From JBQCHF01 sp051954955 (lineage in GTDB: Bacteria > Actinomycetota > Actinomycetes > Motilibacterales > Motilibacteraceae), in NCBI GenBank assembly GCA_051954955.1, contig JBQCHF010000021.1, positions 36,322 through 100,321 on the forward strand: a stretch of 64,000 nt of DNA, written 5' to 3'. The notes beneath the pieces are model-generated. The model made no database searches. It worked only from the letters and a program-made list of their open reading frames with translations, and was not told where the DNA came from. Position numbers and translations under genes: made by a program. Position 1 is the first letter of the stretch; each line of letters opens with the position of its first letter. Positions 58,863 to 64,000 of the stretch are shown one piece after another.

Positions 58863-60335
58863 GTGAGCACACCGAACGAGTCCGACCTGCATCGGCTCAG
58901 CGCCACCGAGCTGGTGCTCATGCTGCGCGCGCGCCAGGTGTCCGCGCGGGAGGTGGTGACCGACCACCTCGCGCAGGTGGAGCGGTGGAACCCGGTCGTC
59001 AACGCGATCGTCACGCTGACCGCCGAGCAGGCGTTGGAGGCCGCTGCCGCCGCGGATGAGGCGGCCGCCCGCGGCGAGCAGCTCGGCCCGCTGCACGGGC
59101 TGCCCACCGCCCACAAGGACCTGCAGGACACCCGCGGCGTGCGCACCACCTACGGCTCGCCCCTGTTCGCCGAGCACGTCCCCGCCGCCGACGCGCTGCT
59201 GGTGCAGCGGGTGCGGGCCGCCGGGGCGATCAGCCTGGGCAAGACCAACGTGGCCGAGTTCGGCGCGGGCTCGCAGACCTACAACGCGGTGTTCGGGGAG
59301 ACCCGCAACCCGTGGGACCCGCGGATGACGCCGGGCGGCAGCAGCGGCGGGGCGGCGGCGGCGCTGGCCGCCCGGATGGTGCCGCTGGCCGACGGCTCGG
59401 ACCTGGGCGGCTCGCTGCGCAACCCCGCCTCGTTCTGCAACGTGGTCGGGCTGCGGCCCAGCGCCGGGCTGGTCCCCTCCTGGCCGTCGGCCGACGCCTA
59501 CTTCCCGCTGCCGGTGGACGGGCCGATGGCCCGCACCGTGGCCGACGTCGCGCTGTTCCTGTCGGTGCTGGCCGGCGCCGACCCCCGCGACCCGCGATCC
59601 TGGCCCGGCGACGGCGCGCGGTTCGCGCACGCCGCGCTCACGCCCGGTGGGCTCGACGTGGACCCGCGCGGGCTGCGGGTGGCCTGGTGGCCGCGGCCGG
59701 ACGGGCTGCCGGTGGACCGCCGGGTCGTCGAGGTCCTCGAGCGCGACGGCCGCGGGGCGTTGGAGCAGCTCGGCGCCCAGCTGGTGGACGCCGGCCCGGA
59801 CCTGCGCGGGGCGGACCGGGTGTTCCGGGTGCTGCGCGCCTGGCAGTTCGCCGCCGCCCACCGCGAGACCTACCAGCGCTCCCGGGACCGGCTGGGCAAC
59901 AGCGTGGCCTGGAACGTGGAGCAGGGCCTGGACCTGACCGGCGCCGACGTCGCCGACGCCTTCCGCGGCCGCACCGAGATCTACGCCCGCACCCTGGCGT
60001 TCCTCGCCGACGTCGACGTCATCGCCATGCCGGTCAGCCAGGTGCCGCCGTTTCCGGTGGAGCAGCGGTGGGTCACCGAGATCGACGGGCAGGAGCTGTC
60101 CACCTACCTGGACTGGATGGCCTCCTGCTACCTGGTGACGGTGACCGGGCTGCCGGCGGTCTCGGTGCCCTGCGGCTTCACCGACGACGGGCTGCCGGTG
60201 GGGCTGCAGCTGGTCGGCCGCCCGCAGGGCGAGCTGGAGCTGCTGCGCGTCGCGCACGCGGTGGAGCTGGCGACGGGTGCCTCCCGGCGCGAGCCGGTGC
60301 TGCCCGACCCCGTCGCCCCGGCGGCAGCCACGTAG
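58863..60335 (+). CDS. Amidase (amidase signature family)
   Basis: A 490-residue hydrolase of carboxylic amides. The Ser-cisSer-Lys triad is visible: Lys in AHKDLQDTRG (near residue 82), cis-Ser in TPGGSSGGAAAALAARM and nucleophile Ser in GSDLGGSLRNPA. It lacks linkage to gatB/gatC, so it is a free amidase. GTG start at 58863. Divergent from the GGDEF-EAL gene. Confidence 0.94.
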   Translation: MSTPNESDLHRLSATELVLMLRARQVSAREVVTDHLAQVERWNPVVNAIVTLTAEQALEAAAAADEAAARGEQLGPLHGLPTAHKDLQDTRGVRTTYGSPLFAEHVPAADALLVQRVRAAGAISLGKTNVAEFGAGSQTYNAVFGETRNPWDPRMTPGGSSGGAAAALAARMVPLADGSDLGGSLRNPASFCNVVGLRPSAGLVPSWPSADAYFPLPVDGPMARTVADVALFLSVLAGADPRDPRSWPGDGARFAHAALTPGGLDVDPRGLRVAWWPRPDGLPVDRRVVEVLERDGRGALEQLGAQLVDAGPDLRGADRVFRVLRAWQFAAAHRETYQRSRDRLGNSVAWNVEQGLDLTGADVADAFRGRTEIYARTLAFLADVDVIAMPVSQVPPFPVEQRWVTEIDGQELSTYLDWMASCYLVTVTGLPAVSVPCGFTDDGLPVGLQLVGRPQGELELLRVAHAVELATGASRREPVLPDPVAPAAAT

Positions 60336-60346
60336 GGTCGGACCCC

Positions 60347-61219
60347 GTGCAGCGGCGGGCGTTCGGGAGCAGCGGGCTGGAGGTCTCGGTCGTCGGTCTC
60401 GGCGCCGGGCACATCGGCGAGGAGTCCTACGACGACGCGACGGCGGCGCGGCTGCTGCACGCCGCCCTGGACGCCGGCATCACCTTCATCGACACCGCCC
60501 GCGGCTACGGCGCCTCCGAGGAGCGGATCGGGCGGCACCTGCGCGGCCGGCGCGACGAGGTGGTGCTCTCCACCAAGGTCGGCTACGACGTGCCGGGGAC
60601 CGAGGACTGGACCGCGGCGGCGGTCCGCGGCGGTGTGGACCGGGCGCTGCGCGTGCTGCAGACCGACGTGCTCGACGTCGTCTTCCTGCACTCGTGCCCG
60701 CTGGAGGTGCTCGAGCGCGGCGAGGTCGTGCAGGCGCTGCTGGCTCAGCGCGAGGCCGGCAAGGTGCGGGTGGCCGGCTACAGCGGCGAGAACGAGGCGC
60801 TGGCCTGGTCAGTGGCCTGTGGGCACTTCGGCGCGGTGCAGACCTCGGTGAACCTCGCGGACCAGTGGTCCCTGCGGCACGTGCTGCCGGCGGCCGCCGC
60901 GGCCGGGCTGGGCGTCGTCGCCAAGCGGCCGATCGCCAACGCGCCGTGGCGGTTCGCGCAGCGGCCGGTCGGGGCCTACGCCGAGGACTACTGGGAGCGG
61001 CTGCGCACGCTGGACCTGCGCCCCTCCGACGGCGACTGGCACGGCACCGCGCTGCGCTTCAGCGCCTACGCTCCCGGGGTCTCCACCGCGATCGTCGGCA
61101 CGGGCTCACCCGCGCACCTGGCCGAGGCGGTCGCGGCCGCGCAGGCCGGCCCGCTGCCAGAGCCCGAGGTACGGCGCTGGCGCGACGTCTTCCCGGCCGA
61201 CTGGCCGGGGCTGGTCTGA
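60347..61219 (+). CDS. Aldo/keto reductase
   Basis: A 290-residue NADPH-dependent oxidoreductase: FIDTARGYGASEERIG (Asp, Tyr), VVLSTKVGYD (Lys), DVVFLHSCP (His) and C-terminal IVGTGSPAHL. It begins 11 bases after the amidase stop and probably shares its transcript. Substrate unknown. Confidence 0.92.
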   Translation: MQRRAFGSSGLEVSVVGLGAGHIGEESYDDATAARLLHAALDAGITFIDTARGYGASEERIGRHLRGRRDEVVLSTKVGYDVPGTEDWTAAAVRGGVDRALRVLQTDVLDVVFLHSCPLEVLERGEVVQALLAQREAGKVRVAGYSGENEALAWSVACGHFGAVQTSVNLADQWSLRHVLPAAAAAGLGVVAKRPIANAPWRFAQRPVGAYAEDYWERLRTLDLRPSDGDWHGTALRFSAYAPGVSTAIVGTGSPAHLAEAVAAAQAGPLPEPEVRRWRDVFPADWPGLV

Positions 61220-61262
61220 GCGCTCACCCCACTTCCTACGAGGCGTCGGAGGTCCCCGCGGA

Positions 61263-61919
61263 TCAGAGCTGCCCGGCGAACATCCCGTGGCGGGCCAGGG
61301 GCTCGACCAGCTGGTACTCCTCGTAGGACAGGTGCGAGAGCAGGGTGTCGGTGAGCAGGTCCACCGCCGCGCGCACCGGCTCGAGCTCGCCGGTGGTGAC
61401 GGCGGTGACCAGAGCAGCGTCGACCTGCTCGACCACCCCGTGGATGACGACGTGCTCCTCCTCCAGCCGGTCGACCACGGGCGCGAGCCCGGGGTCCGCC
61501 TCCCGCAGGTGCGGGAAGATCGCCCGGTCCTCGAGCGTGTGGTGCTGGGTGAGCAGCCGGCAGTAGCTGGCGCAGTAGGCACCCAGCGCCCAGGCGTTCT
61601 GCTTCAGCGTGAGCTCGTGCAGCACCTCGCGGGCCTCCCCCACCGAGGCCCGGCCCTGCTCGACCTGCTGCACGACCTCGCGCAGCTGCGCGAGCTCGGC
61701 ACGCAGGTGGTCGTGCACGTCCACCAGGTGGGCGCCCACGGCCGGGCCCTGCGGGTGGTAGCGGTGCCCCGCCGGGGGCGCCGGGGCCGCCGGGCGCGCG
61801 GACTCGTCCCAGAGGTCGTGGTCGGTGAGCCGCTCGGGCGCCGGGGTGGGCCTCACCCCGACGTTCTCGGCCGCGGTCACCTCGCGCGCCGCGTCGTCCC
61901 GCACCGGTTCGCCGAGCAC
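61263..61919 (-). CDS. Hemerythrin HHE cation-binding domain protein
   Basis: A 218-residue protein. After a variable N-terminus of about 60 residues, four helices contain di-iron ligands: DVHDHLRAEL, QHHTLEDRAIFPHL, LEEEHVVIHGVVEQV and LLSHLSYEEYQLVEPLA. Such proteins bind oxygen or sense iron/redox state. Convergent with the aldo/keto reductase. Confidence 0.92.
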   Translation of the reverse strand: MLGEPVRDDAAREVTAAENVGVRPTPAPERLTDHDLWDESARPAAPAPPAGHRYHPQGPAVGAHLVDVHDHLRAELAQLREVVQQVEQGRASVGEAREVLHELTLKQNAWALGAYCASYCRLLTQHHTLEDRAIFPHLREADPGLAPVVDRLEEEHVVIHGVVEQVDAALVTAVTTGELEPVRAAVDLLTDTLLSHLSYEEYQLVEPLARHGMFAGQL

Positions 61920-62034
61920 GCCGGTCCTCCCTGCCTCGCTGGCCTCGCTGCGATCGCTGCCGACCCGCGCCGGCGTCGGCAGGGTAACGAGTCTGCGCCG
62001 GCGGTCCGGTGCGGCCGGCAGGACGGTGCTGCCG

Positions 62035-63777
62035 TCACGCCGGCAGCAGCAGCTCGGACGCGGGCAGCGGCGGGGAGACGAGATAGCCCTGCACGGCGTC
62101 GCAACCGAGCTCGCGCAGCACCCGCAGCTGCGCCTCGGTCTCCACGCCCTCGGCCACGACGTAGAGCTCCAGCGCGGCGGCCAGCTCCACGACCGCGGCC
62201 ACGATGGCCGCGCTGCGCCCGGACTCGACCTGGGCCGTGAACGCCTGGTCCAGCTTGAGCGTGTCCACCCGCAGGCGCTGCAGCCAGGTGAGGGAGGAGT
62301 AGCCGGTCCCGAAGTCGTCCAGCGAGACGCGGATGCCGCGCCGGCGCAGGCCGTCCACCTTGCGGGCGGTGAGGGCCGGGTCCACCAGCGCCGAGCGCTC
62401 GGTGATCTCCACGTTGAGCAGCTCGGGGGGCACCCCGGCCGACTCGATGGCGGCGTCGAGCACGCCGAGCAGCCCCGGCTGGTCCAGCTCGCGCGGGGAC
62501 AGGTTCACGCACACCCGCAGCGGGTGCCCGGCCCGCCACCAGGCCGCCGCCTGCTCGGCCGCGGTGGCGAGCACCCACCGGCCGATCGGCACGATGAGCC
62601 CGCGGTCCTCGGCGAGGGCGAGGAAGTCGACCGGCTCGAGCAGTCCGCGGGTGGGATGGCGCCAGCGCAGCAGCGCCTCCACCTCCGGCCAGCACCCGGT
62701 CCGCAGGTCGAGCTTCGGCTGGTAGTGCAGCACGAACTGCTCCTCGGCCAGCGCGCGGCGCAGATCGGACTCGAGCTGGCGCCGCGAGGCCAGCTGGCGG
62801 CGCAGCGCGGCACCGAGCACCTCCACGCCCCCGCCGGCCCGCTTGGAGACGTAGAGCGCCTCGTCGGCGTCGCGCAGCAGCTCCTCGGCGGCCGCGCTCA
62901 CGTCGGCGCGGCCCCGGCAGACCGCGGCCCCCACCGACATCTGCACCGGGACGGCCTCGCCGGCCTCCACCAGCTCGTAGGCGCCGCGCACCGTCTGCTC
63001 GATCCGGCCGGCGACGTCGGCGATCTCCTCCTCGTCGCGCAGGTCCTCGCACAGCACCGCGAACTCGTCACCGCCGAGCCGGCAGACGGTGTCGCCGGGC
63101 CGCACGGAGTCGCGCAGCCGGCGGCCGACCTGCCGGAGCAGCTCGTCGCCCGCGGCGTGCCCCAACCGGTCGTTGACGCCCTTGAACCGGTCCAGGTCGC
63201 CCATGAGCACGCCCACGCGCGCCTGCGGCTGCCGGGTGGCCCGCGCCAGCGCGGACTCGAGGTGGTCCAGGAACAGCGCCCGGTTGACCAGCCCGGTGAG
63301 CGGGTCGTGCGTGGCCGCCCAGGTCAGCCGCTGGTGCAGGTGGCGCGGCGCGGTGACGTCCCGCCAGTTCACCACCACCCCGTGGACATCGGCAGTGGCC
63401 AGGTGGTTGCTCGCGCGCGCATGCACCCACCGCACCCCGCCGGCCTCGTCCCGCACCCGGAACTCCCCCTCCACCACCTGGCCCGGAGCGGCCCGCAGCG
63501 TGCGCTCGAAGGCCTGCTCGAGCGAGTCCCGGTCGCGCGGGTCGACCAGGTCGCGGAAGTGGGCGCCGACCAGCTGCTCGGGCGGGCAGCCCAGTACCCG
63601 GCCGGCCGCCGCGGTGACGAAGCGGGTGCGGCCGTCGGCGTCGATCACCTGGATGACGTCGGCGGCGGACTCCACCAGGGCTCGGAACCAGGTCGCGTCC
63701 TGCGGCGGGAGAGCCGCCACCGCGGGCAGGGGCTGGGGTTGCTCGGAACGGTCGGCCGGCTCGCGGGCGTCGACCAT
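62035..63777 (-). CDS. PAS-GGDEF-EAL c-di-GMP signalling protein
   Basis: A 580-residue soluble protein. PAS (about 28-145; VESAADVIQVIDADGRTRFVTAAAG, GEFRVRDEAGGVRWVHARASN), GGDEF (150-315; HDPLTGLVNRALF, DLDRFKGVNDRLGH, CRLGGDEFAVL), EAL (325-575; VEALLRWRHP, NVEITERS, DDFGTGYSSL, LKLDQAF, AEGVETEAQ). Both catalytic motifs are intact, so it could make and degrade c-di-GMP. The ATG at 63777 follows GGGAGG by 5 bases. Confidence 0.94.
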   Translation of the reverse strand: MVDAREPADRSEQPQPLPAVAALPPQDATWFRALVESAADVIQVIDADGRTRFVTAAAGRVLGCPPEQLVGAHFRDLVDPRDRDSLEQAFERTLRAAPGQVVEGEFRVRDEAGGVRWVHARASNHLATADVHGVVVNWRDVTAPRHLHQRLTWAATHDPLTGLVNRALFLDHLESALARATRQPQARVGVLMGDLDRFKGVNDRLGHAAGDELLRQVGRRLRDSVRPGDTVCRLGGDEFAVLCEDLRDEEEIADVAGRIEQTVRGAYELVEAGEAVPVQMSVGAAVCRGRADVSAAAEELLRDADEALYVSKRAGGGVEVLGAALRRQLASRRQLESDLRRALAEEQFVLHYQPKLDLRTGCWPEVEALLRWRHPTRGLLEPVDFLALAEDRGLIVPIGRWVLATAAEQAAAWWRAGHPLRVCVNLSPRELDQPGLLGVLDAAIESAGVPPELLNVEITERSALVDPALTARKVDGLRRRGIRVSLDDFGTGYSSLTWLQRLRVDTLKLDQAFTAQVESGRSAAIVAAVVELAAALELYVVAEGVETEAQLRVLRELGCDAVQGYLVSPPLPASELLLPA

Positions 63778-63865
63778 GCTGCCTCCCGACGTTCGGGTGG
63801 GTGCTGCCAGCCTGCCCCGAGGCGTGCCCCGCCACAACGCACGCAGGGCCCTCCCCGGTACGGCG

Positions 63866-63896
63866 CAGGGCCCGCACCCTTGGGGTGCGGGCCCTG
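63866..63896. terminator. Hairpin terminator
   Basis: A perfect 14-base stem (63866-63879 with 63883-63896; CAGGGCCCGCACCC) closes a 3-base loop. On the minus strand it lies 23 bases after the stop codon of the gene that enters from the right edge. No T-run is present, as is usual in high-GC actinobacteria. Confidence 0.8.
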
Positions 63897-63918
63897 TGGT
63901 TCCTGCTGACGGTTCTCG

Positions 63919-64000
63919 TCACCTCTCGACGGGTGCGGGCTGGCGGGAGCCGAGCAGGAGCTCTGCGTCGGTGGGGGTGTGGCCGCGGTGGATCAGGCCG
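63919..64000 (-). CDS. C-terminal end of a gene entering from the right edge
   Basis: The minus strand ends a reading frame with ...GLIHRGHTPTDAELLLGSRQ followed by PAPVER and a TGA at 63919-63921. The frame is open to the window edge, and a strong hairpin follows the stop. The product cannot be identified from 26 residues. Confidence 0.6.
   Translation of the reverse strand, partial: GLIHRGHTPTDAELLLGSRQPAPVER

Overview
The window is very GC-rich with dense, strongly codon-biased genes, frequent GTG starts and many 4-base stop/start overlaps. Gene content points to a high-GC actinobacterium: mycothiol-dependent formaldehyde dehydrogenase, a DUF3039 protein, an ANTAR/GAF regulator, and Rcp1-like and RsbU-like signalling. 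The mixture, with a Brp/Blh carotenoid oxygenase and CHASE3 kinase operons, fits Geodermatophilaceae (Blastococcus/Geodermatophilus/Modestobacter) best. That family assignment is inference. I see no rRNA, tRNA, CRISPR array, phage gene or transposase.

Layout. 0-9 kb: hpd with a divergent Lrp/AsnC regulator, an IclR regulator coupled to an AI-2E-type permease, a homodimeric E1-like transketolase, thioredoxin and a DEAH-type helicase. 9-19 kb: a DUF559-type protein, MFS transporters (one DHA2 transporter split by an in-frame amber codon), a DUF3039 protein, a methyltransferase, YqgE and VanZ, a lytic transglycosylase with a long Ser/Thr/Pro repeat tail, malic enzyme and an epoxide-hydrolase-like enzyme. 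19-25 kb: an old yellow enzyme and a signalling operon (receiver-PP2C phosphatase, CHASE3 histidine kinase, Rcp1-like receiver) whose genes overlap by 4 bases. 25-37 kb: small accessory genes, Blh carotene oxygenase, a Pth2-like protein, aldo/keto reductase, ANTAR regulator, patatin, mscR plus an MBL hydrolase, an acyl carrier protein beside the deletion scar of an acsA/2-oxoacid dehydrogenase locus, and most of a dispersed intergenic repeat family. 37-50 kb: acyl-CoA carboxylase beta subunit, GDSL hydrolase, a NarL-type two-component pair, a DUF1206 protein, a stand-alone infA, an unusual split cytochrome b operon, an ArsR-like regulator divergent from an MFS exporter, and a Mut7-C gene broken at a tetranucleotide repeat. 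50-54 kb: a complete Mrp/Mbh-type antiporter operon. 54-64 kb: an orphan type II/IV secretion ATPase, two GGDEF-EAL proteins, amidase, aldo/keto reductase and a hemerythrin-like protein.

The most distinctive features lie between and across genes. (1) Ten copies of a short inverted repeat with core GGCGCTGGTGACGG border intergenic elements of about 170-300 bp. (2) In two of these gaps there are hairpins with 25-base arms and an invariant TAGGT loop, one perfect and two degenerate. (3) A three-gene membrane module holds a 50-residue single-helix protein, a b6-type cytochrome b with all four haem ligands, and a second half carrying a large extracytoplasmic insertion, with no Rieske protein or cytochrome c nearby. 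(4) Several genes are broken or scarred: the DHA2 amber, the Mut7-C frameshift, and the acsA/E2 deletion.
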